From NCBI GenBank assembly GCA_010015655.1, contig ML976747.1:1-64000 (forward strand): a stretch of DNA of 64,000 bases, in the 5' to 3' direction. Source of the stretch: Bimuria novae-zelandiae CBS 107.79. Its lineage: Eukaryota > Ascomycota > Dothideomycetes > Pleosporales > Didymosphaeriaceae. The notes beneath the pieces were generated by a model, which worked only from the letters and a program-made list of their open reading frames with translations, did no database searches and had not been told where the DNA came from. Made by a program: the position numbers and the translations under genes. Position 1 is the first letter of the stretch, and every line of letters starts with the position of its first letter. Shown here piece after piece: positions 36,807 to 48,377 of this stretch.

Positions 36807-37737
36807 GGCACTGGGAACCGGGTCCAGCTAGACTCTTCAGCAATGCCGTGGGCCAGCAGTGGCACTGGAAATTTCGCACCACACCTCCCTAACGATTTAT
36901 CTTGTCAGTATATGTATCAAGGGATTTTTCCGGGCTAACGGCATGCGGAAATGATTGGGCACTTCAGGAGGTCGATATTGCGTTCTTTGATAGCCTTATA
37001 AGTAACGCATCGAACGAAGCAACTGTAGGACAAGGCTAGGCTTTAAGTACGGATAGACGCTTTTATCGTGGGCGGTAGAGAACTAGTATAAAGTAGTAGT
37101 CTAGCCATTACTTAAGACTAACTCTTCCACGACCTCGTCAAATCGTCAATTTTCACTGCACTGATGCGTAACGTGCTATCACTGCCTGGAGACAAACCTC
37201 CGCTCGGTCTGAGTGTAAGCCAGAGACCAACTAATTCTGAGAACCTTTGTCATGCGCTAGCTTTTCTTGCCTACAATGCCTTGAGTGAATACGAGTAGCC
37301 GATTAACTGCACCGAAGGGTCATTCTCTGGCTACGCCGCAATACTCTGCACGTATATAATAGCGAATAAGCCCGCACACGGCTCGTCAATTTCAGTGTAT
37401 ACGACTACTGGCGCGTTTGAATGGTCTATTCATCGAAGCAGCGACTAGCGCAGGCAGTGGGGATTTACCCGGTCCGCTGGGCCGCAGGGCTGTGAGAGAC
37501 TAGCGAACGCCACATTTATCTACTCAAGATTTGTCTCAAATATTTCTAGCAAAGATTAGATTGACAATATAGGAGATCCAGTTTGGGGTGATCCTACACG
37601 GCAAGCATGTTCGTGTCGCAGCAGTCTTATACAGCCTGGGAGCATGCCCAGGTGGTTTTGGGATCTTGACCTTCGAAACCCATTCCTATATCTTTTGCAG
37701 ATAGCACCCTCAATTTAGTTTATAACCTATAGTCGTT
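36807..37737. other. Intergenic region upstream of the sugar porter
   Basis: No coding region is recognised in this 0.93 kb. It must hold the promoter of the transporter starting at 37,738. One GTGGGG hexamer near 37,455 fits the CreA consensus, but a single hit is expected by chance. Confidence 0.5.
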
Positions 37738-39429
37738 ATGATCGGCAAGGTCTCGAATTCGGGGAACGGCGACCGGCATGCGATGTCCGCTGAGTCGCCT
37801 CATCTGCGTAGAGTGGATTGGAAACGCGACCCAGGTCTTCGGAAGCTATATTTTTGGGCTTTCATTTTATGTATTGCTTCAGCCACTACTGGTTACGATG
37901 CGTAAGTTCATGTTGAGATCAGAAGTTGACTCTCGCTCATTTGCTACCATAGCTCCATGCTGAACAATTTGCGGATGCTCTACCGATTCAACGACTATTT
38001 CGGAGATCCGAGAGGATCCACGCTTGGTCTACTAACGGCGCTCTACTCGATCGGATCCATCATCTCCCTGCCCGTTGTTCCATTCGTCGCGGACCACATG
38101 GGCCGCAAGGCTGCCATCGCACTTGGATGCATAGTCATGATCACAGGGGCCTCGATCCAGGGGACCGCAAAAACTCTCACGCACTTCATGATTGGCCGGT
38201 CCATGATGGGTTTCGGCAACTCTCTCGCCCAACTTTCATCCCCGCTGTTGCTCACCGAGCTCTGCCATCCACAACACAGAGGTCGCGTTACGGCCATCTA
38301 CAACTGTCTATGGAACGTCGGCGCAATAATATGCACCTGGCTTACGTTTGGAACCAAGCAAATGGACAACGATTGGTCTTGGCGGGTACCCGCGCTCACA
38401 CAAGCATTTCCGTCTGTTGTTCAACTCTTCTTTATTTTCTTCATACCGGAAAGCCCCCGATGGCTCATCGCGCGAGGCCGCAACCAAGAAGCATTGAACA
38501 TTCTCGGCAAGTACCACGCGAACGGCAACACCATGGACCCAACAGTCCAGTACGAGTTCAACGAGATCCGAGAAACGCTGCAGATCGAGTTTCAGTACCG
38601 GACAAGCTCCTCCTATGTCGACTTTTTTCGCACGCGTGGCAACAGATACAGGCTTCTCTTGCTGGCCGCCCTTGGCCTTTTTAGTCAATGGTCAGGCAAC
38701 GGACTTGTCAGCTACTACGCGACGGATGTATACAATAGCATCGGCATCAAAGACGCGGACACGCAATTGGCTCTCAATGGTGGCATTACGGTTATGTCTC
38801 TTATCGTCTCGGTGTCCTGCTCTCTCCTCGTCGACCGCGTCGGACGCCGACCCTTATTCATTGCTGCCACGGCTTCGATGTGTGGGTGCTTTATTATCTG
38901 GACTGTAGCTTCGTCGCTACAGGAGGAGAAGCACAGTATACCGGCTGGCCGAGCAGTCATTGCGTTCATATGGATCTTCCAATTCGCTTATTCGGTTGCA
39001 TGGACCGGGTTGTTGGTCGCATACACCATCGAGATCTTACCATTCAAGATCCGCGCAAAAGGACTGATGATCATGAACGTCTTTATACAAGTGGCTCTGA
39101 CGATCAACCAGTACGTCAATCCGCTCGGTTTCCAGCACCTGAAACCAACCTGGAAGTTGTACACTATCTATACGGTAAGCGACATTGTGTTCTTGTATCT
39201 TCTCAGCTAAGACGAATAGGTCTGGATCTTCCTTGAGCTTATCTTTGTGGGATTCATGTTCCTCGAGACGCGCGGTCCGACGCTCGAAGAGATCGCGAAG
39301 ATCATCGACGGCGACGAAGCTAAGGTAGTACCTGCTGACATCGAGCGTCTCCACAATCTTGTCAGCGGGCAAGGCTTTGAGAAAGAACATACCATTCGAT
39401 ATGAGGATATCAGTCTTGATCGGTTTTAG
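37738..39429 (+). CDS. MFS sugar porter (hexose/lactose permease-like)
   Basis: Three exons, 37,738-37,901, 37,953-39,174 and 39,220-39,429, join to 531 residues. Intron 1 (GTAAGT..CATAG, 51 nt) restores TTGYDASMLNNL; intron 2 (GTAAGC..AATAG, 45 nt) joins YTIYT to VWIFLELIF. Sugar-porter signatures are present: DHMGRKAAIALG after TM2, PESPRWLIARGR after TM6, DRVGRRPLF after TM8 and ETRGPTLEEI at the C-terminus, with about 12 hydrophobic segments. It is a plasma-membrane proton-coupled or facilitative sugar transporter. The substrate cannot be read from sequence; the overall pattern resembles fungal lactose-permease-type members. It is the first of three sugar porters in 17 kb. Confidence 0.92.
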
Positions 39430-40273
39430 GCTTTCATCTACCCCGATTTTTTAAGCGAGTCAAGTGCATCCGGGCTAGGACAAAGAAGTGCATGCGAACC
39501 CACAAATCACGTCACGCTTGTATTGAAGCTCGACTTTAATTCGACTGCTTCTTCACATCAGTATTGACTAGTAACTAGTTTTCGAGTGAGAGAATGTAAC
39601 CATACGTAGACGTTCTGGGAAGGTACCTTCGAGCGCACCGTTGGTAGCGTCTTCGACTGACTCAAAAGCAGGCCCACCGTTGCTTAGTCTGGCCCCCATC
39701 GTCTCCACAACCGCTCCGCCCTCTACAGCGCTCAAATATTCCCGAACAAGCTTGATGGCACTTCCCGAAACATCCCATCCGTACCCACAAGCCATTATCT
39801 GCGCATAGTAATGCACAAGCAGGCTTACAAAGCCCATGAAAAGGATTGCCCGGACCCACGATACACCTCAACACTAGAGCCTCGTCGAATGAACAGCTTC
39901 CACTGCACTGTTGGCTACACCCGAGTATAGCACTGTATATTTGGTGAGGCGGACTCTCGACGCGGAGGGTTGTGAGAGTTAGCCTTCTTAGCTGTAGACG
40001 GAGTTATCGGAGCGGGTTGGAGTCCAATGCGAGGGAATGCATCCATCCATCCATCCGACCACAACGATTACCGATCATACCAAACCTTGTTCAGGTCACT
40101 GAAGATAATAGAAGAAAAGCTTGAAAAGCTAAGTTCCCGCAGTTGTATATTTAAAGAGCTGCCACACCCGCCGATACACCAACTACCACTCTTGCCATCC
40201 TCACCATTACGTCCACTTCTCTCCGCGAAACACTCTTCCCTCGCCTCGCCAACCCCCATCATCCTAGCCCGCC
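39430..40273. other. Intergenic region with a possible coding remnant
   Basis: Apart from the minus-strand remnant at 39,568-39,874, no gene is seen. The part after 40,027 contains a short ATCC repeat (CATCCATCCATCC) and pyrimidine-rich sequence directly before the Hsp31-like start, typical of a fungal core promoter. Confidence 0.45.
39568..39874 (-). pseudogene. Possible C-terminal remnant of a fungal regulatory protein
   Basis: A minus-strand frame reads WVRAILFMGFVSLLVHYYA followed by an aromatic CGYGWDVSGSA and an amphipathic KLVREYL helix. This pattern recalls the end of some Zn2Cys6 transcription factors, where a hydrophobic helix with HYYA precedes a Trp-containing loop. The frame lacks a start codon context and the rest of the protein. 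The assignment is weak. Confidence 0.25.
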
Positions 40274-41100
40274 ATGTCCCCACCCCGCCGGGCTCTCATC
40301 GCCATAACCTCCGCGCAAGCCTCCCTCTTCGCGCCCAACGGCCACACAACGGGCGTCTTCATCAGTGAAGCGCTGCACCCCTACAACGTGCTCAAAGCGG
40401 CCGGGTTCGACGTCGACATCGCGTCTGAGAAGGGGACGTGGACGGAGGACTGGCTGAGTCTGCAGCCCGGCTTCCTCAGCGAAGACGAGCGCAAGCAGTA
40501 CGACGACACGGCCAGCGAGTTTAGGAAGGAGATGGACCGGGGGCGTAAGGCTGGAGATTTGGATGGGGAGCAGGTACGTTTATCCACCCTTTGGGAGACA
40601 GGGGGAGAGTAATAGCTGATTGTGCGGTTTAGTACGGCGTCTTCTTCGCGAGCGCGGGACATGCGGCGTTGATTGACTACCCGCATGCTAAGGACCTCAA
40701 GGCTATAGCAGCGAAGGTGTGGGCGAATGGCGGCGTTGTCTCAGCGGTGTGCCATGGTCCTGCTATTTTCCCTGGTATTAACGATGCCGACGGGAATCCG
40801 ATTATTAAGGGGAGGAAAATAACGGGGTTTACGACACAGGCGGAACATGATATGAAGATCATGGATGCGCTGCGGAGCTGGGGCGAGCCACTGGTGGATG
40901 AGCATGCAAAGGCTTTGGGCGCAGAGTGTAAGTCTTAAACTGCGAAACGGAGACTAAATGCTGACTGTCACCCAGACGTGCGCGCGGATGGGGTCTGGGA
41001 TGATTTCCACGTCGTGGATGGGAGGGTCGTTACGGGGATGAACCCGCAGAGCGCGAAGAGCACTACTGAGGCGGTGGTCAAAGTTTTTGAAGGGCTGTAA
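40274..41100 (+). CDS. Hsp31/DJ-1/PfpI family protein, putative glyoxalase III
   Basis: Three exons, 40,274-40,573, 40,633-40,927 and 40,976-41,100, give 239 residues, the usual size for fungal Hsp31-type proteins. Introns are 59 and 48 nt (GTACGT..TTTAG; GTAAGT..CCCAG). The nucleophile elbow is AVCHGP, with Cys140 and His141. Glu32 in [10 protein letters not shown] is the conserved acidic residue near the active cysteine. Family members convert methylglyoxal to lactate without glutathione and act as stress chaperones in the cytosol. A different DJ-1 subfamily activity, such as deglycase or protease, cannot be excluded. The stop codon directly abuts a transposon-like sequence. Confidence 0.9.
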
Positions 41101-41330
41101 GTCGGGCACCCTAGTTTCCGACACCCCCCATTTTCCGACACCCCGCCAAATTTCGCCGCTGCCACCACTCTACGTTGCGAATGTGCTCACAGCTTCATCA
41201 AATAATTTTGAAAAAGCATTAAAAAAAATCGTATTTAAAGGATTTTAATCGCTTTCTTTATCTACACTTAAATCACGATTAAGATACCATCGTGTTAGTT
41301 ATTAATTCCGTGCTAAACGTTGCATCGGAG
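41101..41330 (+). mobile_element. Possible 5' end fragment of a DNA transposon
   Basis: Immediately after the Hsp31-like stop codon comes GTCGGGCACCCTAG and then two copies of TTTCCGACACCCC (41,115-41,147), a subterminal-repeat style seen at ends of fungal DNA transposons. A following frame reads FEKALKKIVFKGF and LSLSTLKSRLRYHR, resembling the helix-turn-helix start of a pogo-like transposase. No right end was found, so this is a truncated fragment at best. Confidence 0.4.
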
Positions 41331-41699
41331 TGGAACTAGACTCTGATTAAGAATACGTTAATGCGAATGAGGAAGCATCCCTGGGAAACGAAGACGCCTA
41401 GGAAAAGCCTTCGCCCTAGGTATAAGTAAGTACGACCTTTCTAATATAGATTTGTCGAAGTTGCTAGGAGGTCCTTACTTTCGAACCCCCCTCGTACTCT
41501 GTTTGAACGGGTACGGGATCTAACTTAATGCCCTTATTAACACTAGTGCCTAAGGTTTTCTTTTTATTAATTCTTAAATTGTAGCTTCTTTATCTTAGTC
41601 ACTTTATGTTCCTATCCGAAAACTACCGTACCGCGTTATGGTTCGAGGGTTCTTGAATAAGATTCGTGCCCTAGTGGACTGATATATTTGTTTGTACAT
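41331..41699. other. Repeat-derived spacer
   Basis: Degenerate sequence between the transposon-like end and the Gypsy protease region. It may contain the lost gag portion of the Gypsy element, but no zinc knuckle or other landmark is visible. Confidence 0.35.
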
Positions 41700-44600
41700 A
41701 AGGATAGATGGGCGAACGATCTGTAACTGCCCCTTTATGGTAATAGACTTGGGAACACAGGACTGTATCCTGGGACTCTAATAGCTTAAGCGCTTTAAGC
41801 TTTAATTAGATACGGAGCGGAATTGGATCTTATGGCTAGTAAAGTATCCTAAGACCTATAATCCCTTTAAAACTATCTTGATGTAGCTAGAATAGCTAAT
41901 TTGGAACTTAGAGGTGTAGTAAGATATTCGTCGCCAGGATATCCTATGGGAACAGGAACAATATTGGATGAAGAACAGCCCCATAGTTAATCGCATTAAG
42001 GGCCTCATTCGACTGTCTTATCCTCTCCCTCTAAGTAGGAAGACAGTACCCCTAATTTCTTAGGATCCCGCTCTAAAACCTGCCTGTTTCGCATCCGCTC
42101 CGCAGGCGATGCGGATGCCCATAATTGCTCTTATCTTAGTAAACGCCTTTCACTTTAACATGAAAAAGCTAGTTAACGAATTCTTTACTACTTCTTTGTA
42201 CGAAATCGAACGCCTGTTAGACTATATACGAACTTAACGCCACGCTGAAGATCCTGAGAATGCTTGTCTTATTAAAGAATGACTTCCCTAGATATACTAT
42301 TAGTATTGGGATGTGTTTAGTAAGACTGCGGCCGATAAGCTGCCCTTGCGCTGACTATATGACTATAAGATTGTGCTCACCGAACCCCTTCCAAATAACT
42401 ACAGTCCTCTATATAAATCTAGTCTGGAAGAACTAGAGGCTATTAAAAAGTACGTTTTGGAACATCTTTAAAAGGGATTTATTAAGTATAGTCGAAGCCC
42501 TTTCGCGTCTCCTATCCTTTGTGTACGAAAGCTAAACAGAGATTTTCGAATATGTGTAGACTATCGCAAACTTAACCTTCTAACCTAAAAGGACTCTTAC
42601 CTAATTCTGAGAATTAACGAACTTTTAGCTCGCCCCTCTAAGGCTAAGATATTTACTAAATTTGATATCTGAGCTGCCTTTAATAAAATTCGTATAGATC
42701 CTAAATTAGAAGAGTACACCACGTTTTAGACTTAATATAGATCTTACAAGTGCAAGGTATTGCCTTTTAGGTTATATAATAGACTAGCCACCTACTAGCG
42801 ATACATAAATAACGTTTTTATTAATTATCTTGACAACTTTTGCATTGCGTACCTGGATGACATCCTTATTTATTCCAACACCGTCGAGGAACACATTGAG
42901 CACGTTTAGAAGGTGTTAGATTGTCTCTGGAAAGCTGGCCTCCAAGTCGACATCCTTAAAAGCGAATTCCATGTGACTCGGACCCGATACCTAGGTTATA
43001 TCCTTACCAATACTGGTATGGAGGTAGATCCAGCCAAGGTAGAAGCACTACGGAACTGGAAAGCCCCCACGACTGTAATAGGTGTGAAGTCGTTCCTTGG
43101 ATTTGCTAGGTTCTATTAGTAATTTGTTAAGGACTTCTCCTGTATTGCGAAACCTATTAGTACCTTGTAAAGTCCTTAAATCCTATTTAAATAGAGTTTA
43201 GAGTGTAAAGTCGCCTTCTAGTAAATTAAACAGGCGTTACTAGCCATCCCCACCCTCTATTACTTTGACCCTGAACTACCTACTAGGGTAGAAATAGACG
43301 CATCAGACGGAGTGATTGCAGGAGTACTATTCTAGGAACATCCGAATAGAAAAGTTCAACTAGTGGCATTCTATAGTCATGTCCTAACTGGATCCGAACT
43401 AAACTAGGAGATCTATGATAAGGAATTATTTGCTATTATTACTGCCTTTATTAAGTGGCGCGCAGAACTCGCTTCTACTTGAACTATAATTTAAGTTCTT
43501 TTAGATTATTAATCCTTAAAATACTTTATAACTACTAAGGTCCTTAATGCTTGTTAAGTTCGCTGGTACGAAATGCTATCCTCGTTTAACTTTTGGATTA
43601 AATACACGCCAGGTAAAAGCAACGCTAGAGCTAATATCTTAAGTTGACAAGAATAAGATCTTGCGGACCTTAAGGCTATTTAAAATGATAATCGTAGCCG
43701 AGTATTCCTAGGGCCCCATCGACTTGACCCCCGAATCAACTCCGACCTGGCCTAGACCTATATTAAGAAGTCTAATGCCGAAGTTAACGTGTTCGCCTTA
43801 TTAACTAATAAAGACATTATAAGTCTGGATTCTTATTAACTTATTGAAGCCTTGCTGCAGGAGAACCGCCTCGGATTTATTACAGAACGCTAGTCCCTAC
43901 CAGAGAAATATTGGATTTATAATGGTCTTATTCTGTACAACGATAGACTGTGCGTCCCTCCCGAATCTACTCTGTGTACCTGCCTCATCCGGGAAATCCA
44001 TGATCAGAAGTCAACGGCTCATCCAGGTTATACAAAAACCTACTAGTTGCTCTCTCGAAAGTACTACTGGAAGGGAATAGAAGCTACCTATAAGTGGTAT
44101 GTACGAAACTGTATTCCCTGCCGACGTGCACACCTAAGGCAGACCCCCACTCTAGGGTTTTTGTATCCGTTACCTATCCCTAATAGGCCTATGCAACATC
44201 TGTGTATTGACTTTAAGGAATTTTCTAAGGACAGGGCCGGATACGATTAGATCATGGTAGTTATTAATTGTCTATCTAAACAAGTGGTATCTATTCCTTG
44301 CCATAAATTGATTGATGCCCGCGAAATGGCTAACTTGTTTGTATAATGGGTGTACTGATTTGGACACACTCTGGAGTCTATTGTCTCTGATTGAGGTCCT
44401 TAGTTTGTTTCCACATTCTGGTTGGAGTTTTGTTGGATTATAGGCGTTAAAGTGAAGCTATCTACCGCGTACTATAAAGAGACAGATGGCTAGACAGAAA
44501 TCATGAACAAGTATATCGACCAGAGGCTACGCCCTTTCGTATCCTACTACCAGGATAACTGGAGTTCACTTTTACCCCTGATCGATCGAGCGCAGGTCAC

Positions 44601-45336
44601 TCTACCCTATTCGGCTATTGGTATGTCACCCTACCAGATCCTGTATGGCTCCGAACCCCGTCAAAGTTGGGATTGGAATCCTACCTCATTCACCAAGCCC
44701 CAGGATCGTTTGAATGTTAAAGATGCTTAATTGCTAGCTAAACGAATGCATGCCGCTTGGCAGCTAGCGAAGGAAAACATGGAACGAGCACAAGACCGAA
44801 TGCGATCCGTAATCAATCGACACCGTCGCCCAGTCGACTGGGAAGTTGGTGATATGGTCTACCTAGACGCTCGCAACCTTACGGTGTTAAGACCTAGCCG
44901 AAAGCTATCCGACAAGTGGGAGGGCCCATTTAAAGTAATAGAATAAGTTGGTTACTTATATAGACTTGAACTTCCTTTAGGGTCCCGAATCTATAATGTC
45001 TTTGCTCCGAATCTCCTCTGTAAAGATCCTTAAGACCTACTGCTAGGACAAGAAGCTCCGAAACCGCCAGGTGTCCTTATTAATAGAGTAGAGGAATGGG
45101 AAGTTGAGGAGATCTTGGCTAGTAAGCTATCCTAAAATACCCTTAAATACAGAGTTAAGTGGGTAGGACATGACCTGGATCTGGTATGGTACCCTATATC
45201 GAACTTCATGGGAGCCCCCTATAAGTTAAGATAATTTCACGACAAGTATCCGAATCGCCCCGGACTTCTAAAGGCATTGAGTTAGTGGATTCACTTATAG
45301 GAATAAGGAACAGAGTAGCAGGCCTAAGAGTTTTAA
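41700..45336 (+). mobile_element. 5'-truncated Ty3/Gypsy chromovirus, pol region
   Basis: Reading TAA/TAG as mutated Gln gives a nearly continuous pol. A protease fragment (IDLGTQDCILG) is near 41,745. RT spans about 42,380-42,980 with FASPILCVRK, KFDIQAAFNKIRID and the intact active site YLDDILIY near 42,850. RNase H lies near 43,270-43,470 (VEIDASDGVIAGVLF). The integrase zinc region is near 44,010-44,140 (HPGYTKTYQLLSRKYYW, then CIPCRRAH) and the core near 44,190-44,520. The GPFKVIE-type end is near 44,925-44,945, and a chromodomain (EEWEVEEILASK..KVGHDL-like) is near 45,090-45,240. Gag is not recognisable. RIP is present but milder than in the left block. Confidence 0.9.
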
Positions 45337-45381
45337 ATTCTAATAAGTACAAGAAAGAAAAGAAAGAAAAAAAACAAAATT

Positions 45382-46028
45382 CTACTCCTTATCTGAATTG
45401 GAGGGCTCAGGTAGAGCACCCTTAAGGGCAGCAGGCGCCTTCCCCTTCCCCTTACCCTTTCCCTTCCCCTAACCCCCCTCCGAAGCCGTCCTTATGGTGT
45501 TATGAAGATCATCCACTGCCTCCTCCACACGCCGCAGACGATCCTCCACCCGCACAGAAGCAGAATGCTGCGCGAGCAGCAATTCCACAGAAGTCAGCCC
45601 AGCCTCACCCGCCCGGGTGACCTGCACAATTGTGCCTAGGTCCTTCGCAGCCTTGTCAAGCGCGGGTCGGAGGTTAGCAGCGTCCTCCCCGCTGGCCCCC
45701 TCCCAATTCCGCAAGGCCCTCCTAAAAGTCCGAAATTCGGACTCCACGAAGTCAGGCACCTACCTAATCTATTATCGAAGCGGACCGGAATCGGAATTGC
45801 CATACTCACAGGGTTGCACTTCTTGTTCTGAGAGGTGCAGTAGCTGCACTTTTTAGAGGATAGCTTAGGGAACTTGTAGTTAGGCACGTTGCCGCGACCG
45901 AACGCGCACAACCAGCGAAACAAGATAAACGGAAATTGACCAATTAGTAGAGTTACAATTACTACCACAACGTCACTGACTGCGCTGGTTGCCGGAAACA
46001 GCAAAAACGCGCGAAACAATTCACACAC
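45382..46028 (-). CDS. Antisense spliced reading frame inside the Gypsy element, Cys-rich N-terminus
   Basis: This lies on the minus strand between pol and the 3' LTR. Exon 1 (about 46,028-45,810) contains CAFGRGNVPNYKFPKLSS and then KKCSYCTSQNKKCNP, a C-x2-C-x6-C zinc-binding-like motif. An intron 45,760-45,809 (50 nt, GTGAGT..GGTAG) joins it to VPDFVESEFRTFRRAL, a helical segment rich in Ala/Glu/Arg, and a Gly-Lys repeat tail ending NSDKE at 45,382-45,384. One in-frame TAG at 45,469-45,471 replaces a likely CAG, as RIP would do. The true start is unknown. The protein family is not one I can name; function is unknown. The splice junction and the tail composition argue that it was once a real gene. 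Confidence 0.6.
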
Positions 46029-46058
46029 GGCATAGATAAGGGACTATCTGCAAGTTAT

Positions 46059-46072
46059 AAAGGAGGGGGTAG
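46059..46072 (+). other. Polypurine tract of the Gypsy element
   Basis: AAAGGAGGGGGTAG directly precedes the TGT start of the 3' LTR, as required for plus-strand priming in LTR retrotransposons. Confidence 0.75.
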
Positions 46073-46458
46073 TGTAACAGGAACAATCGCTCGTCGACAC
46101 GAGAACCCTTGGCCAGTCAAGACAGGATTCGAGATCATCCGAAAACCGACACTCATCCGTATCGGACCAATTTCGGATCTATCAGACCGATGGGGAACTA
46201 CGGATCCGATTCGGACCTATTTCGGATCCATCAGACCGACGGTCAACCTATGGCAGATATGTGCTAGCTAGCCATCTGGGAAGAGGTGTATTTAGAGGAG
46301 CTTGGGGCCTTTGTAGTTCAGTACCTTTTCCGTATCCTTTCGTACCAGGCCTATAGGCACTTAATTCATTCGAGGCTACATTCTTATACACGCACTCCCA
46401 CATGCCTCTGCTAGGAGATACGCCAACATCGATCCTTTGAGTGACCTGCGCCGATACA
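46073..46458 (+). repeat. 3' LTR of the Gypsy chromovirus
   Basis: It begins TGTAACAGG after the polypurine tract and most simply ends ...CGATACA at 46,458, giving TGT...ACA termini and 386 bp. It contains repeated TTCGGA(C/T)(C/T) segments. The 5' LTR is absent with the truncated 5' part, so the right end is inferred. Confidence 0.65.
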
Positions 46459-46461
46459 GGT

Positions 46462-46849
46462 TGGTTCTCGGACAGGAGTACTAGTAAGACAAGAAAGGGA
46501 TTATTAATAGCTTGTATATATTAATAGAACATTAGTAAAGGCAATACGCGGTTATAAATAAATTAATAATCTTTAAGTATAATCTAAATAATAGATTAAT
46601 AAACGAGGTTAAATATAAAAATAGAAGTTTTATCTTTAATATTCTTATATAGAAGTCCTGTCCTATAGATCCTAGAACACTAGTTTGTCCCAAGGTCCCA
46701 AATGCCAAGATAGTTTTAGGACTCTCAATATTTCTAGGACGCGTGACTTGTCACGTGATTCGCGGTTGAGTCAGGAATCCAGGCTTGGGCGCACAGATAA
46801 GTGCCGAAGCCCCGCCACGCGTCATGTTGGACCTCAACAGATCTTAACA
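46462..46849 (+). repeat. LTR-like repeat, copy 1 of a dispersed family
   Basis: It shares GGTTGGTTCTCGG, AGGAGTACTAGTA, AGAAAGGG and AATAGATTAATAAAC with the copy at 47,903, and ends CAGATCTTAACA where that copy ends CAGATCCTAACA. It is clearly RIP-mutated. It starts almost flush with the end of the Gypsy LTR. No 5-bp target duplication was found, so it could be a solo LTR or the left LTR of an element ending at 48,316. Confidence 0.65.
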
Positions 46850-47902
46850 TTATGCTACTCGTTGGCGCGTTATAGTAACAAAAGCGGCATATAAAGAATG
46901 TACGCTTAGGCGTATTAGCTATAATTTATATAGGACTTTACTTTAACGCGACGTAATAGCTATACTTAAAGACTTAGCTCTTTTCACTAATAAGTACGCC
47001 GCGGTACTTAGTACTTAGCTAGCTTTTTTTAATTAATACTATTATAATTATTTATAAAGCGCTTATTAAAGCTATTACTAATAATATTATTATCCTTTAT
47101 AATTAAAGCCTCTATAGTTATCTTTAATACTAATAATAGCGTTAATAATGCCTATAACTTTAGTAACTATAGCTCTTATAGTTGCTATAAGGCATTTATA
47201 ATCTAGCTAATAAGCGGGTCTTTAGTAGGCATAGCTAGCTAGCTAGCTACTTATAATAGTAATAATTTAGGTAATAGCGGCGTGGTTAGCTATATTTTAA
47301 ATAACTTTATTAGCTAACTAGTAGTGCTAGCTAGTAATAAGTTATTTTTAATTACTTACTAGGTGCGTACTTTCTAATACTTACTATAACCTCTACTTTT
47401 ATTTATTACCTCTATAGTGCTATTAGCGCGTACTCTAGCGCGGGTGTTACTATTAATAGCACGTTTAGGGGGTATCTTGGACTATTAGCAAGCCTATAAG
47501 GTAAGTAAAAGTAATAAAGTATGCGATAAGTTAACTATAATAGCTAAAATACTAATAAAAGTACGCTAATAAATAGGAAATAATAATAAAATAGCGCGTT
47601 AAAGGCGCGATAAGATAGCTAAAAGACCTAAATATAATACTAGTAGTAAGTTATAGCTAATTAATAACTCTAAATAAGTAGACTTTTATAGTAATACCCG
47701 CTTACTTTTATAATTAAATAATACTACTAAATTTACTAAATTTCCTAATTAAGTCTTTATTTCAGACTTAATTTCCGCCTTAATTTATACGGTAAAGACT
47801 TAATTTACTTAATTTGGCAAATCGGCCGTTCGAAGATCGAGATTTGGAAGTATATTTGTGTTAAACTCCCAAAGAGGTAGCTATTCTCTAAGGGGCTAAG
47901 GT
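46850..47902. other. Extremely AT-rich, RIP-type sequence between two LTR-like repeats
   Basis: TA dinucleotides dominate and no coding frame is recognisable on either strand. If the flanking LTR-like repeats belong together, this 1.05 kb would be the body of a short non-autonomous element. Otherwise it is the wreck of another insertion. Confidence 0.4.
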
Positions 47903-48316
47903 TGGTTCTCGGGCAGGAGTACTAGTAGGACAGGAAAGGGTTGTAGTGATAGCTTGCGCCTGTCACTAAGGGCGTTAGTATCGAAGGTGTATACAGCACA
48001 ATCAAATCAACAAGGTTGCTTATTTAGATCTAAACGATAGATTAATAAACAGGTTAAACACAAATGCCTTAAGGGTATTCGTGTAGGTTTATATATAAAA
48101 GGGGTAAACCTTACCGTCTATCTCTCTTTCTATCGTCCCTAGATTCCGATGGATGGTCGCGCCGTCCGTGGATGGTACACCTTCCATAATCTTGGCAGGA
48201 TGGTATGTCTTGGCTAGATGGTACATCACGTGACCTCGGTTACGCGACCCCGCCGAGTGTCACTTCCACTGAGGCTCGTTGGTCCTCCGCGTTCCATACA
48301 TGTTCAGATCCTAACA
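47903..48316 (+). repeat. LTR-like repeat, copy 2 of a dispersed family
   Basis: This is the least mutated of three copies. It starts TGGTTCTCGGGCAGG, contains CGATAGATTAATAAACAGG near 48,035 and a TATA-like TATATATAAAAGGGG near 48,092, and ends CAGATCCTAACA at 48,316. Length is about 414 bp. The promoter-like TATA box and TG...CA ends suit an LTR. Confidence 0.65.
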
Positions 48317-48377
48317 ATTTGATTGTTGACAATTGTGACCGGAGTTTCTCCGGACAATCTGATCCGACACCAGACTA

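Noticed and set aside
46462..46849. Five-base target duplication for the LTR-like repeats
   Set aside because: Flanks on both sides of each copy, and of the pair taken together, do not match, so no duplication is claimed.
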